From the NCBI GenBank assembly GCA_001790315.1, contig MGCE01000066.1:1-43999 (forward strand): DNA of 43,999 nt, written 5' to 3'. Under the pieces are notes generated by a model that searched no databases, was not told where the DNA came from, and saw nothing but the letters and a program-made list of their open reading frames with translations. Source of the stretch: Candidatus Rokubacteria bacterium RIFCSPLOWO2_02_FULL_72_37 (GTDB lineage Bacteria > Methylomirabilota > Methylomirabilia > Rokubacteriales > CSP1-6). Of this stretch, positions 1 to 9,361 are shown one piece after another; position 1 is the first letter of the stretch; each line of letters starts with the position of its first letter. The translations under genes were made by a program, and so were the position numbers.

Positions 1-770
1 CGCTGCGGCAGGAGCTCGGGCACCTTGAGCTGCAGGAAGCTGTCCTTGATCTCGATCGTGTCGGTCGGGAACCGCCGCGGCTTGAGCTCGGCGGGGATCC
101 CGCGCGAGGCGATGTTGCCCGCGTCGTCCCGGGCGGTGATCCCGAGCGCCGTGCCCGGCGGGACATCCCAGGGCAGGGCGACCAGTGCCACCCGCGCGTT
201 GGCCTCGGGCGGGCCGTACGCGAAGCTCGGGAACTCCCGGGTGCCGGCGCTCACCGTTGCGTGGGCGGCGCCGCTCACGCGGAACGCCACGAGGCCGGCG
301 CCACCGGGCGAGATGTACCGGGTCGCCGCGAGGACTTCGATCCTCGGCGGCGTGAGGTCCACCGTGATCGGGTAGCTCGCGATCCCCCGGTCGTCGAAGC
401 GGAGGGGGCGCCAGAAGTCGTCGCGCGCCCAGACCTCGAGCGTCGCGGCGCCCTCGCGCAGCCCGAGCGCCGCGCTCTCGATCGTGACCGGTATCTCGAC
501 GCGCCGGCCGAAGGCCCCTTCCTGCTTGAGGGCGACGACCGCCTTGCCGCCCTGCACGAGGCGGACCTCGGCTCGGGCGACATTGCCGCGGCGGGATTCG
601 AGCACGAGCTTGACGACGCTCTTCTGGCCGATCGAGCGCGGCGGCGCCGCCAGGGAGGCGACGCCGGCGACCGACTGGCGCCATCCGAGATAGGACACGC
701 CGCCGACCACCACGAGGAGCAACAGCAGGACCACGAGAACCCAGACGCGCGCGCGGGACCGCGGAGGCAC
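1..770 (-). CDS. M23-family metallopeptidase, N-terminal part (truncated by window edge)
   Basis: I translated this minus-strand frame by hand from a GTG at 770. It begins with basic residues and one membrane segment (WVLVVLLLLLVVVGGV, about residues 10-25), then two beta-rich, Ig-like stretches. Phrases such as TPPRIEVL, YISPGGAGLV, LPWDVPPGT, ARDDAGNIA and ELKPRRFPTDTI match the N-terminal region of membrane-anchored M23 (LytM-type) peptidoglycan endopeptidases of deltaproteobacteria and relatives. The zinc-binding catalytic domain would lie beyond position 1 and cannot be seen. No in-frame ATG precedes the membrane segment, so the GTG start is a best guess. The gene is divergent from nuoL. 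Likely role: cell-wall hydrolysis or remodelling in the periplasm, anchored in the inner membrane. Family assignment is from remembered N-terminal similarity only. Confidence 0.7.
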   Translation of the reverse strand, partial: MPPRSRARVWVLVVLLLLLVVVGGVSYLGWRQSVAGVASLAAPPRSIGQKSVVKLVLESRRGNVARAEVRLVQGGKAVVALKQEGAFGRRVEIPVTIESAALGLREGAATLEVWARDDFWRPLRFDDRGIASYPITVDLTPPRIEVLAATRYISPGGAGLVAFRVSGAAHATVSAGTREFPSFAYGPPEANARVALVALPWDVPPGTALGITARDDAGNIASRGIPAELKPRRFPTDTIEIKDSFLQLKVPELLPQ

Positions 771-821
771 GGGGTCGATGATATCACGTCGATCGTGGCG
801 GTCCCGCGCGCCGCCGTGTGC

Positions 822-850
822 TTGACACCCCCGGCCAGCCCTCGTAGCAT
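822..850 (+). promoter_or_regulatory. Sigma70-type promoter for nuoLMN
   Basis: TTGACA at 822-827 and TAGCAT at 845-850 are separated by exactly 17 bases. Transcription would be expected to start about 7 bases after the -10 box, at or next to the GTG start codon of nuoL (857), implying a leaderless mRNA. There is no Shine-Dalgarno sequence between the promoter and the start. Confidence 0.7.
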
Positions 851-856
851 GGCGCG

Positions 857-2731
857 GTGTCTACCACCGTCTGGTTGATACCTACCTTTCCTCTGGCAGG
901 TGCACTAGTCAACATCCTCTTCGGCGGCGTGATCGGTCGCCGCGCCCACTGGGTCGCCGTCCCCGCGCTTCTCGGCTCCTTCATCTCGGCGTGCGTCGTC
1001 TTCGGAGGCGTCGCCGGCGGTGCCACGTACACGCCGACCCTCTTCTCCTGGATCGTCGCCGGCGACTTCGAGACCTCGGTCGCGGCGCACGTCGACGCCC
1101 TCACGGGCGTGATGCTCCTCGTGGTCACGGGCGTCGGTTTCCTGATCCACCTGTACTCCGTCGGCTACATGCACGATGACCCGGGCTACGCGCGCTACTT
1201 CGCATACCTGAATCTCTTCGTCTTCTCGATGACGATGCTCGTGCTCGCCGGAAACTTCCTCCTCCTCTACGTGTTCTGGGAGGCGGTCGGCCTCTGCTCG
1301 TATCTCTTGATCGGGTTCTGGTACACACGCCCGGCGGCCGCCCAGGCGGGGAAGAAAGCGTTCATCGTGAACCGCGTCGGCGACTTCGGCTTCGGCCTCG
1401 GGATCATGTGGCTCTGGACCGTGTTCGGGACGCTCGACTACGGGCCGGTGTTCGATGGCGCCGCGACGCTCTCCCCGGCCACGGCGACCGGGATCGCGCT
1501 GCTGCTCTTCCTGGGCGCGTGCGGCAAGTCGGCGCAGCTTCCGCTGCACACGTGGCTGCCCGACGCGATGGAAGGTCCGACACCCGTCTCGGCGCTCATC
1601 CACGCCGCGACGATGGTGACCGCCGGGGTCTACATGGTCGCGCGGAGCCACGTGCTCTTCGAGCGCTCCGGCGTCGCGCTCGACGTCGTCGCCTGGGTGG
1701 GCGTCGCCACGGCGCTCTTCGCGGCGACCATCGGCCTCGTGCAGACCGACATCAAGCGCGTGCTCGCCTACTCGACGGTGAGCCAATTGGGCTACATGTT
1801 CGCCGCCGTCGGCCTCGGCGCCTACGCCGCGGGGATCTTCCACCTGGTCACGCACGCGTTCTTCAAGGCGCTGCTCTTCCTGGGCGCCGGGAGCGTCATC
1901 CACGGCCTCGGCGGCGAGCAGGACCTCCGCAAGATGGGCGGACTCTCGTCCCGCATGATGACCACGACGATCACGACGACGGTGGGAGCGCTCGGGCTCG
2001 CCGGGCTGCCCGGTCTGGCCGGGTTTTTCTCCAAGGACGAGATCCTGGCCGCGGCGTTCCACGGGGGGCAGCGGGTGATCTGGGCCCTGCTCCTGGCCGG
2101 CGCGTTCCTGACGGCGTTCTACTCGGCGCGTTTGCTCTTTCTCGCGTTCTACAGCGCCCCGCGGATGACGAAGGCGGTGGCGCACCACGCGCACGAGTCG
2201 CCGGCGGTCATGACCCTGCCTCTCTCGGTGCTCGCGATCCTGACGGTCGTCGCGGGCCTCGCCGTCGGCATCCCGTCCGAGCACGGGACGCGGTTCGCCC
2301 GCTTCCTCGCGCCCGTCTTCCCCGTGCACGAGGCCGCCCACGGCGGGCTCGCCGGGTTGATGCTCCTGGTGATGGCGGTCGTCGTCTTCGCCGCCGGCGT
2401 CACGCTCGCGTGGGTGTTGTACATGTCCGGCCCAGTCCGTGCGGAGGCGATCGGTCGGCCGCGGAACCCGGTGCACGCGCTGCTGCTCAACGCCTACCAC
2501 GTGGACGCGCTCTACGACGGCGTCATCGTGCGCCCGCTCTTCGTGCTCTCGACGTTCCTCGCGCGCATCTTCGACCTCAAGGTGGTCGATGGTCTCGTCA
2601 ACGCGATCGGGCGCGTGGTCGTCGCCGGCGCCGCGGGGCTCCGACGGATCCAGACCGGGTACACCGTGAATTACGCGCTGACGATGCTGGCCGGCGCGGT
2701 CTTCCTCGTCGCCTTCCTGCTCAGCCGATGA
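857..2731 (+). CDS. nuoL: NADH-quinone oxidoreductase subunit L
   Basis: Membrane subunit of respiratory complex I, the distal antiporter-like proton channel. The 624-residue product has the usual length. It shows the hallmark LHTWLPDAMEGPTPVSALIH segment (about residues 230-250), the TDIKRVLAYSTVSQLGYM segment and the lysine/glutamate residues of the family, with many transmembrane helices and a C-terminal helix region typical of NuoL rather than NuoM/N. The start is GTG at 857, directly after a strong promoter; the stop overlaps the nuoM start (ATGA). The other eleven complex I genes are not upstream, so nuoLMN forms a detached operon. Confidence 0.95.
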   Translation: MSTTVWLIPTFPLAGALVNILFGGVIGRRAHWVAVPALLGSFISACVVFGGVAGGATYTPTLFSWIVAGDFETSVAAHVDALTGVMLLVVTGVGFLIHLYSVGYMHDDPGYARYFAYLNLFVFSMTMLVLAGNFLLLYVFWEAVGLCSYLLIGFWYTRPAAAQAGKKAFIVNRVGDFGFGLGIMWLWTVFGTLDYGPVFDGAATLSPATATGIALLLFLGACGKSAQLPLHTWLPDAMEGPTPVSALIHAATMVTAGVYMVARSHVLFERSGVALDVVAWVGVATALFAATIGLVQTDIKRVLAYSTVSQLGYMFAAVGLGAYAAGIFHLVTHAFFKALLFLGAGSVIHGLGGEQDLRKMGGLSSRMMTTTITTTVGALGLAGLPGLAGFFSKDEILAAAFHGGQRVIWALLLAGAFLTAFYSARLLFLAFYSAPRMTKAVAHHAHESPAVMTLPLSVLAILTVVAGLAVGIPSEHGTRFARFLAPVFPVHEAAHGGLAGLMLLVMAVVVFAAGVTLAWVLYMSGPVRAEAIGRPRNPVHALLLNAYHVDALYDGVIVRPLFVLSTFLARIFDLKVVDGLVNAIGRVVVAGAAGLRRIQTGYTVNYALTMLAGAVFLVAFLLSR

Positions 2732-4224
2732 GCGCGCTCCTCTCCGCGATCACGTTCTTGCCGGCCGCGGGCGGCCTCGTCCTCCTGCTGGTGCCGCGGC
2801 GCCGCGCCGGCGCGTTCCGGGTCGGCGCGCTGCTGATCTCGCTCGCGACGCTCGCGCTTTCCCTCCCGCTGTTCTTCGGCTTCGATGCCGACGCGACGGC
2901 GTATCAGTTCGAAGAGGTCCGGCGCTGGCTGCCGACGCTCGGCGTCACCTATCACGTCGGTATCGACGGGATCAGCCTGCTGCTGGTCCTGCTCACGACC
3001 TTCTTGACGCCCCTCGTGCTGGCCTCCGCGTGGCATTCGATCGAGGATCGGGTGAAGGAGTTCGTGGTCACGATGCTCATCCTCGAGACGGGGATGCTCG
3101 GCGTCTTCGTGAGCCTCGACCTCTTCCTCTTCTACGTGTTCTGGGAGGCGATGCTGATCCCGATGTACTTCATCATCGGCGTGTGGGGCGGCGCCAACCG
3201 CGTCTACGCGGCGGTGAAGTTCGTGCTGTACACGATGGCCGGCTCCGTGCTGATGCTGGTCGCGATCCTCGCGCTCTACGTCCAGCACGGCGCGGCGACG
3301 GGCACGTACACGTTCGACGTGCCGGTGCTCGCGCGCTGGGTGCTGGCGCCGGGCCTCGGGCAGAACCTGATGTTCCTCGCGTTCGCGCTGGCATTCGCGA
3401 TCAAGGTGCCGCTGTTTCCCTTCCACACCTGGCTGCCGGACGCCCACGTCGAGGCGCCGACGCCCGGCAGCGTGATCCTGGCGGGGGTGCTGCTGAAGAT
3501 GGGGACCTACGGCTTCCTGCGCTTCTGCCTGCCGTTCTTCCCCGACGCCAGCCTCGCGTTCGCGCCGCTCTTCTTCGCGCTGGCGGTCATCGGGATCGTC
3601 TACGGGGCGTGGGTGTCGACGGTCCAGACGGACATCAAGAAACTGGTGGCGTACTCCAGCGTGAGCCATCTGGGCTTCGTGATGCTCGGGATCTTCACGC
3701 TCAACCAGCAGGGACTCGTCGGTGGACTGATCCAGATGGTGAACCACGGGCTCTCGACGGGCGCGCTCTTTCTCATGGTCGGCATGATCTACGAGCGGCG
3801 ACACACGCGTCTGATCGCCGACTTCGGCGGCCTGTGGAAGGTCATCCCGGCGTTCTCCGCGGTGTTCCTGGTCGTGACGCTCTCGTCGCTCGGCCTGCCC
3901 GGCCTCAACGGGTTCGTCGGCGAGTTCCTGATCCTCGTCGGCGCGTTCCAGGTGAGCGGCTGGCTGGCGGCCGCCGCGACCTCGGGCATCGTCTTCGCGG
4001 CGCTGTACATGCTCTGGATGTACCAGCGCGTGATCTTCGGCGAGGTCACGCGCGAAGAGAACCGCGGGCTGCGCGACCTCACGCCGCGCGAGTGGGCGGT
4101 GCTCGCGCCGGTCATCGTCTTCATCGTCTGGATCGGCGTCTATCCGGTCACGTTCACCGGGAAGACGGAAGCCAGCGTCGAGGCCCTCATCGCGCAGGTC
4201 CAGGGGAAGGTGAGCCCCAGGTAG
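2728..4224 (+). CDS. nuoM: NADH-quinone oxidoreductase subunit M
   Basis: Second antiporter-like proton-pumping subunit of complex I in the inner membrane. 498 residues, close to the family norm of about 500. Visible signatures are VGIDGISLLLVLLTTFLTPL in the N-terminal part, YVFWEAMLIPMYFIIG, the FPFHTWLPDAHVEAPTPGSV stretch and TDIKKLVAYSSVSHLGFV. The start ATG at 2728 overlaps the nuoL stop and the gene is followed two bases later by nuoN, so the three are translationally coupled. Confidence 0.96.
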   Translation: MSALLSAITFLPAAGGLVLLLVPRRRAGAFRVGALLISLATLALSLPLFFGFDADATAYQFEEVRRWLPTLGVTYHVGIDGISLLLVLLTTFLTPLVLASAWHSIEDRVKEFVVTMLILETGMLGVFVSLDLFLFYVFWEAMLIPMYFIIGVWGGANRVYAAVKFVLYTMAGSVLMLVAILALYVQHGAATGTYTFDVPVLARWVLAPGLGQNLMFLAFALAFAIKVPLFPFHTWLPDAHVEAPTPGSVILAGVLLKMGTYGFLRFCLPFFPDASLAFAPLFFALAVIGIVYGAWVSTVQTDIKKLVAYSSVSHLGFVMLGIFTLNQQGLVGGLIQMVNHGLSTGALFLMVGMIYERRHTRLIADFGGLWKVIPAFSAVFLVVTLSSLGLPGLNGFVGEFLILVGAFQVSGWLAAAATSGIVFAALYMLWMYQRVIFGEVTREENRGLRDLTPREWAVLAPVIVFIVWIGVYPVTFTGKTEASVEALIAQVQGKVSPR

Positions 4225-4226
4225 CC

Positions 4227-5681
4227 ATGCCGGAGCCGGCGTTTCCGTCCATCGCGCTCGGGCCCCTGCTGCCGACGCTCTTCGTGCTCGGGGCGGCGGG
4301 TCTCGTGCTGCTGCTCGATCTGCTGCCGCGCCGGTCGGGCAAGGAGCACCTGGCGGCCGTCGGGCTGGCCGGCGTCGTCGGCGGGCTGCTCGCGACGCTC
4401 TGGCGCTGGGGCAGCAACGGCCGCGCGTTCCACGACATGATCGTGCTCGACGGCCTCGCGCTGTTCGCGAACGTCGTCATCTGCTACGCGGCGGCGCTGG
4501 TCATCCTGTTGTCGGTCGACTATCTGGGGCGCGCGGGCGCCGAATCGGGCGAATACTACGCGCTCGTGCTGTTCGCGACGGCCGGCATGATGCTGCTCGC
4601 GGCCGCGGGCGACCTGATCGTCGTCTTCCTCGCGCTCGAGCTGATGTCGCTCTCGCTCTACGTCCTCGCGGGCCTCTTCAAGAGCCCGCTGGCCGCCGGC
4701 GAGGCGTCGATGAAATACTTTTTGCTGGGCGCGTTCGCCTCGTCGTTCATGCTGTACGGCATCGCGCTGGTGTACGGCGCGACCGGCGCGACCAACCTCG
4801 AGCGGGTCGGCGCGGCGGCGGCCGCGCAGGGGCACGCGCCGCTCCTCGCGATCGGCCTCGGCCTCCTCCTCGTGGGCTTCGGCTTCAAGACGTCGTTTGT
4901 GCCCTTCCACATGTGGGCGCCCGACGTCTACCAGGGCGCGCCCACGAGCGTGACCGCCCTGATCGCGACGGGCTCGAAGGCCGCCGCCTTCGCGGCCCTG
5001 ATCCGCGTGCTCGTCGTGGCGCTGCGGAGCGCCCAGGCCGACTGGACCGTGCTCCTGTGGGCCGTGGCCGTGGTCACGATGACCCTCGGCAACGTCGTCG
5101 CGATCGCCCAGTCGAACCTCAAGCGCATGCTGGCCTACTCGTCGATCGCCCACGCCGGCTACATGCTGGTCGGACTCGTCGCGGGCGGCGCGCCGGGGGC
5201 CGGGGCCGTGCTCTTCTACCTCCTCGCCTACGCGTTCACGACCGTCGGCACCTTCGGCGTGATCACGCTGTGCACGCGCGCGGGCCAGGAGGCCGTCGAG
5301 GTCGCTGACTACGCCGGGCTCGCGCGCCGGCATCCGGTGCTCGCGGCGACGCTCGGACTGTTCCTGCTGTCGCTCGTGGGCATCCCGCCCCTCGCCGGCT
5401 TCGTCGGCAAGTTCTACCTCTTCGCCGCCGCCGTGCGCGCGGGATACGTCTGGCTCGCGGTGATCGGCGTGCTGAACTCCGCGGTCGCCGCGTACTACTA
5501 CCTGCGCGTGATCGTGTACATGTACATGCGCGAGCCGGACGCGTCGCCGACCGCGTGGGCGCCCTCGTTCTCCGGCGGCCTCGCGCTGGTGATCGCGCTG
5601 ATCGGGATCGTGCTGCTCGGCGTGATCCCGGCACCGTTCGCCGACCTCGCCCAGGCCGCCGTCGCGCCCCTGCTGCGGTAG
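4227..5681 (+). CDS. nuoN: NADH-quinone oxidoreductase subunit N
   Basis: Third antiporter-like subunit of complex I. The ATG at 4227, two bases after the nuoM stop, gives 484 residues, matching the family length (about 485). Signatures include SGEYYALVLFATAGMMLLAAA, the PFHMWAPDVYQGAPTSVTA segment, the SNLKRMLAYSSIAHAGYML segment and a C-terminal GIPPLAGFVGKFYLF. Last gene of the nuoLMN group; a CoA transferase gene begins 7 bases downstream and may be read through. Confidence 0.96.
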   Translation: MPEPAFPSIALGPLLPTLFVLGAAGLVLLLDLLPRRSGKEHLAAVGLAGVVGGLLATLWRWGSNGRAFHDMIVLDGLALFANVVICYAAALVILLSVDYLGRAGAESGEYYALVLFATAGMMLLAAAGDLIVVFLALELMSLSLYVLAGLFKSPLAAGEASMKYFLLGAFASSFMLYGIALVYGATGATNLERVGAAAAAQGHAPLLAIGLGLLLVGFGFKTSFVPFHMWAPDVYQGAPTSVTALIATGSKAAAFAALIRVLVVALRSAQADWTVLLWAVAVVTMTLGNVVAIAQSNLKRMLAYSSIAHAGYMLVGLVAGGAPGAGAVLFYLLAYAFTTVGTFGVITLCTRAGQEAVEVADYAGLARRHPVLAATLGLFLLSLVGIPPLAGFVGKFYLFAAAVRAGYVWLAVIGVLNSAVAAYYYLRVIVYMYMREPDASPTAWAPSFSGGLALVIALIGIVLLGVIPAPFADLAQAAVAPLLR

Positions 5682-5688
5682 GACGCGC

Positions 5689-6915
5689 GTGCGCCGCCGC
5701 CCCGTCGCGCGCATCGCCGGCCGCCGCCGGGCGCGCGCCCTCGCCCCGCTCGCCGGCTACCGGGTGGTCGAGATGGCCCACCACCTCTCGGCGCCGCTCG
5801 CCTCCATGTACCTCGCCGACTTCGGCGCGGACGTGGTCAAAGTCGAGTCGCTCGAGGGTGAGGACTGGCGCCGCTGGGGCCGGCCGTCGCCCGCGGGGAT
5901 GAGTCAGCTCTTCCTCGCGATCAACCGCAACAAGCGCAGCCTGTCACTCGACCTCGGCGTCCCCGCAGGCCGGCGCGTGCTCGAGCGCCTCCTCGTGAGC
6001 GCGGACGTGCTCCTGACCAACTGGGCGCCGCAGGCGCTGGCGCGCCTCGGGCTCGACGCCCGGCGCCTCGCCCGGCGCCACCCCCGGCTGGTCGTCGCGC
6101 GGCTGTCGGGCTTCGGCACGCGCGGCCCGGAAGCCGACCGGCGCGCCTTCGACATCGTCGTGTGCGGCGAGACGGGACTGCTCCTGCCCCATCCCGACGG
6201 CGTGAGCCCGCCGCTCGTCAACGCGGCGCCGATGACGGACACGGGCGGAGCCCTCATGGTCGCGCTCGGTGTCGCGCTCGCGCTGCTGGATCGCGAGCGG
6301 ACCGGCCGCGCGCAGGGCGTCGAGGCCTCGCTCGCGAGCGTCGGCATCGCGCTGCAGGCCCACCGCTTCATCTGGCTCCAGGGCGAGGCGGCGCCCGAGC
6401 TCGCGGTGCCGCGCATGACGGTGTACGGCGCCTACGCGACCGCCGACGGGTTCATCACGATCGCGGTGCTCGCGGAGCGGCTCTGGGAGCGGCTCTGCCG
6501 CGCGATCGGCCTCGACGCCCTCCTCGGCGATCCACGCTACACGCCGTGGGCGCGATTGCTCGAGCGTCAGCTCGAGGTCCGGCCGCTGGTCGAGGCCCGG
6601 TTCCGGACGCGAACGACCGACGAGTGGCTCGCGGTGCTGATCCCCGCGGGCGTGCCGGCGGGTCGCGTGAGCTGGGGAGGGCGGGTGTTCGAGCACCCGC
6701 AGCTGCGCGCGAACGGCGCGATCCTCGAGACGCGCCACCCGAAGGCGGGCCGTCTGCGGATGATGGGATTTCCGCTCCGTCTGACCGCGACGCCGCCGCG
6801 GCTCCGGCGGCACGCGCCGGCGCTCGGTGCCGACACCCGGAAGCTCCTCACGGAGCTGCGCTACCGCCCCGCCGAGATCGCGCGGCTCGTCGCCGAGCGC
6901 ACCGTGCGGGTGTGA
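5689..6915 (+). CDS. CaiB/BaiF family (class III) CoA transferase
   Basis: Class III CoA transferases move CoA between an acyl-CoA and a free acid through a mixed anhydride on a catalytic aspartate. The 408-residue product has the family N-terminus (LAGYRVVEMAHHLSAPLASMYLADFGADVVKVE from residue 21), the phrase INRNKRSLSLDL, and PMTDTGGAL where D184 fits the catalytic aspartate. GTG at 5689 is chosen because the conserved domain begins too early for the later ATG at 5773; the 20 preceding arginine-rich residues are unusual. The substrate cannot be told from sequence, and neighbouring genes (complex I, glycerol phosphate) do not point to one. Its stop overlaps the next gene's GTG. Confidence 0.88.
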   Translation: MRRRPVARIAGRRRARALAPLAGYRVVEMAHHLSAPLASMYLADFGADVVKVESLEGEDWRRWGRPSPAGMSQLFLAINRNKRSLSLDLGVPAGRRVLERLLVSADVLLTNWAPQALARLGLDARRLARRHPRLVVARLSGFGTRGPEADRRAFDIVVCGETGLLLPHPDGVSPPLVNAAPMTDTGGALMVALGVALALLDRERTGRAQGVEASLASVGIALQAHRFIWLQGEAAPELAVPRMTVYGAYATADGFITIAVLAERLWERLCRAIGLDALLGDPRYTPWARLLERQLEVRPLVEARFRTRTTDEWLAVLIPAGVPAGRVSWGGRVFEHPQLRANGAILETRHPKAGRLRMMGFPLRLTATPPRLRRHAPALGADTRKLLTELRYRPAEIARLVAERTVRV

Positions 6916-7700
6916 CCGCGTCGCTCCGGCTCCCGCACCGCGGCTGGCTGCTCGACCTCGACGGCACCGTCTATCGCGGCGAGGCGTTGATCCCGGGTGC
7001 CGACACGACGATCGCCGCGCTGCGGGCCGCGGGGCGCCGCGTGGCCTTCCTGTCCAACAAGCCGCTCCAGACGCGCGCCGACTATGCCGCCAAGCTGACG
7101 CGCCTGGGCGTGCCGGCGAGCGCCGAGGACGTCGTCAACTCCTCGCTCGTGCTCGCGCGCCACCTGCGGCGCCTCGACCCGGAGGCGCCCGTGTTCGTGA
7201 TCGGAGAGCCGCCGCTGCTGGCGGAGCTCGCCGCGCACGGCTTCGAGGTGCGCCCGGACGCCCGTGTGCGCTGGGTCGTGATCGCGTTCGACCGCACGTT
7301 CGATTACGCGAAGCTCAACACCGCGCTGCAGGCGGTGCGCGGCGGCGCGCGCCTGATCGCGACGAACCCCGACCGGACGTGCCCGACGGAGGACGGCGAG
7401 ATCCCGGACTGCGCGGGAATGATGGCCGCGGTCGAGGCGGTCACGGGCGCCACGGTCGAGGTCGTCGTGGGGAAGCCGTCCCCGATCATGCTGGACGTCG
7501 CGCTCGAGCGGCTCGGGGTGTCCCCGGGCGACTGCGTCATCGTGGGCGATCGGATCGAGACCGACATCGCCATGGGCAAGCGTCTCGGGCTCGGCACCGT
7601 GCTCGTGCTCACCGGCGTCACCGCCGCCGCCGACCCACGCGTCGCGGAGATCGCTCCGGACCTCGTGCTACCATCGCTTCGAGAGCTGCTCGAGCCATGA
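6912..7700 (+). CDS. HAD-IIA family phosphatase (NagD/AraL/glycerol-phosphate phosphatase type)
   Basis: Haloacid-dehalogenase superfamily phosphatase of 262 residues. Motif I is DLDGTV (nucleophile D15, acid/base D17), motif II LSNK (S48), motif III lysine in VVVGKPSP and motif IV VGDRIETDIAMG. The layout, with the cap between motifs II and III, is subclass IIA. Members hydrolyse phosphoglycolate, glycerol phosphates, nucleotides or sugar phosphates. It overlaps glpD by ATGA and leads the glycerol-phosphate cluster, so a glycerol-phosphate or phosphoglycolate role is a reasonable inference. The start GTG at 6912 overlaps the preceding stop. Confidence 0.88.
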   Translation: MTASLRLPHRGWLLDLDGTVYRGEALIPGADTTIAALRAAGRRVAFLSNKPLQTRADYAAKLTRLGVPASAEDVVNSSLVLARHLRRLDPEAPVFVIGEPPLLAELAAHGFEVRPDARVRWVVIAFDRTFDYAKLNTALQAVRGGARLIATNPDRTCPTEDGEIPDCAGMMAAVEAVTGATVEVVVGKPSPIMLDVALERLGVSPGDCVIVGDRIETDIAMGKRLGLGTVLVLTGVTAAADPRVAEIAPDLVLPSLRELLEP

Positions 7701-9322
7701 CGCGGCCGCACGAGCTCGAAGACGGTGCGTACGACGTCGTCGTCGTCGGCGGCGGCATGGCAGGGGCGGGTGTCGCCCGCGATCTGGCGCTGCGCGGCGT
7801 GTCGGTCGCGCTGGTCGAGAAGGGCGACTTCGCCTCCGGCACGACGGCCTACTCTTCCAAGCTGATCCACGGCGGCCTGCGCTACCTCGAGCTGTTCGAC
7901 TTCGGCCTGGTCCGCGAGTCGCTGCGCGAGCGGGAGACGCTCGGACGTCTGGCGCCGCACCTCGTGCGGCCGCTCCCGTTTCTGGTTCCCATCTATCGCG
8001 AGTCGTCGCGGAGTCTCGTCAAGGTGCGTCTCGGCCTCAAGCTCTACGACTGGCTGACGCCGGGCCGCCGGCGCGAGCGCTACCGGGTGCTTCCCGCGAT
8101 CGACGCGCTGTCCCTGGAGCCCGCGATCCGCGCGCAGGACCTCCGGGGCGCCGGCTACTACTTCGACGACCTCCTCGTGTACCCGGAGCGGCTCGCCCTC
8201 GAGAACGTGCTCTCCGCGCACCGGCACGGCGCGCGCGCGTTCAACTACGCGCGGGTCGAAGAGGTGCTGCGGGACGCCCGCGGCGAGATCAGCGGCGTGC
8301 GCGTCCGGGACTTCCTCTCGGATCGGGTGGCGCGGCTCCACGCGCGCATCGTGGTGAACGCGACGGGGCCCTGGGTCGACGATCTCCGCGCGCTCGCGGG
8401 AGTGGACGAACGGGGCAAGCGCATCCTGCGGCGCACGAAGGGCATCCACTGCCTGCTGCCGCGACTCACCGAGCGCGCCGTCTACCACAGCACGAGTGAC
8501 GACCGGATGATCTTCGTCATCCCCTGGCGCGACTTCTCGCTCATCGGCACGACCGACACCGACTTCGAGGGCGACCTCGACCGGCTGCACGCGACGCGCG
8601 ACGAGGTCCAGTACCTCCTCGGGGAGGTGCGACACGTCCTGTCGGACCCACGCGTGGCCGTCGAGCACGTGGCGTACACGTACGCCGGCGTGCGTCCACT
8701 CTCGTTCGAGGAGGGTCGGCGCGAGTCGGAGGTCTCGCGCGCGCACGAGGTCGTGGCGGAGGAGCGCGGCCGCTTCCTGTCGATCACGGGGACGAAGCTC
8801 ACGTGCTTCCGGAGCCTGGCCGAGGAGCTCGGCGACCGGGTCGTGCGCGCGCTCGGCCGGAAGGCGCCCGGCCGCACCGGGCGGCTGACGCTCGACGGCG
8901 CCGACGAGGAAGTCGGAGGCGTCGAGGCGCGCGCCTGGCTGGACGTCTCGGCCGAGATGGCGACCTCGGGGCTGCCGCGCGAGACGCTCGAGACGCTGGT
9001 CACGGTCTACGGCCGCGGCTACCGGCGCGTCCTCGACCTCGCGGGCAAGCTCGCGGGCGGCGCGGAGCGGCTCTGCCCGTCGAACCCGGACATCGTCGCG
9101 CAGCTGCACCTGGCGGTGCAGGACGAGCTGACCGTGTCGCTCCAGGACGTCCTGCTGCGCCGCACGGGTCTCGGGACGAGTGGCTGCCAGGGGCTCGACT
9201 GCGCCGAGGCGATCGGCGCGCGGATGGCGCAGCTCCTCGGCTGGAGCCCGCGCCGCCTCGCCGCGGAGCTCGACGCCTATCAGGCGTACGTGGCCCGCTC
9301 GCATCGGTTCAAGACGCCGTAG
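7697..9322 (+). CDS. glpD: FAD-dependent glycerol-3-phosphate dehydrogenase
   Basis: Aerobic-type GlpD oxidises sn-glycerol-3-phosphate to dihydroxyacetone phosphate and passes electrons to quinone at the inner membrane. The 541-residue product has an N-terminal dinucleotide fold (DVVVVGGGMAGAGVARDLA, GxGxxG at about residues 18-25), the family motif SSKLIHGGLRYLE, IPWRDFSLIGTTDTDF and a C-terminal DAO_C-like helical domain (VSLQDVLLRRTGLG). The ATG at 7697 overlaps the stop of the phosphatase gene. Neighbouring ugp, glycerophosphodiesterase and glpK genes agree with the assignment. A possible extended -10 (TGCTACCAT, about 7668-7676) lies upstream inside the phosphatase gene. Confidence 0.95.
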   Translation: MTRPHELEDGAYDVVVVGGGMAGAGVARDLALRGVSVALVEKGDFASGTTAYSSKLIHGGLRYLELFDFGLVRESLRERETLGRLAPHLVRPLPFLVPIYRESSRSLVKVRLGLKLYDWLTPGRRRERYRVLPAIDALSLEPAIRAQDLRGAGYYFDDLLVYPERLALENVLSAHRHGARAFNYARVEEVLRDARGEISGVRVRDFLSDRVARLHARIVVNATGPWVDDLRALAGVDERGKRILRRTKGIHCLLPRLTERAVYHSTSDDRMIFVIPWRDFSLIGTTDTDFEGDLDRLHATRDEVQYLLGEVRHVLSDPRVAVEHVAYTYAGVRPLSFEEGRRESEVSRAHEVVAEERGRFLSITGTKLTCFRSLAEELGDRVVRALGRKAPGRTGRLTLDGADEEVGGVEARAWLDVSAEMATSGLPRETLETLVTVYGRGYRRVLDLAGKLAGGAERLCPSNPDIVAQLHLAVQDELTVSLQDVLLRRTGLGTSGCQGLDCAEAIGARMAQLLGWSPRRLAAELDAYQAYVARSHRFKTP

Positions 9323-9361
9323 CGCCGCGGGGCGGCTCGGGACCGGGCCCTCGCGGGATCG

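Noticed and set aside
275..850. Minus-strand open frame with ATG at 850 at the left edge
   Set aside because: It is Ser/Arg-rich and is out of frame with the M23-type sequence, which shows a proper membrane segment and family phrases in the neighbouring frame.
771..856. Rex operator upstream of nuoL
   Set aside because: A TGATATCA palindrome is present near 777-786, but it does not match the TTGTGAA-N4-TTCACAA consensus of Rex sites.
905..2500. Long minus-strand open frame opposite nuoL
   Set aside because: The product is a low-complexity Arg/Glu/His-rich string, the mirror of third-position GC bias; nuoL on the plus strand is unambiguous. The same applies to long antisense frames opposite nuoM, nuoN, mfd, ugpB and others.
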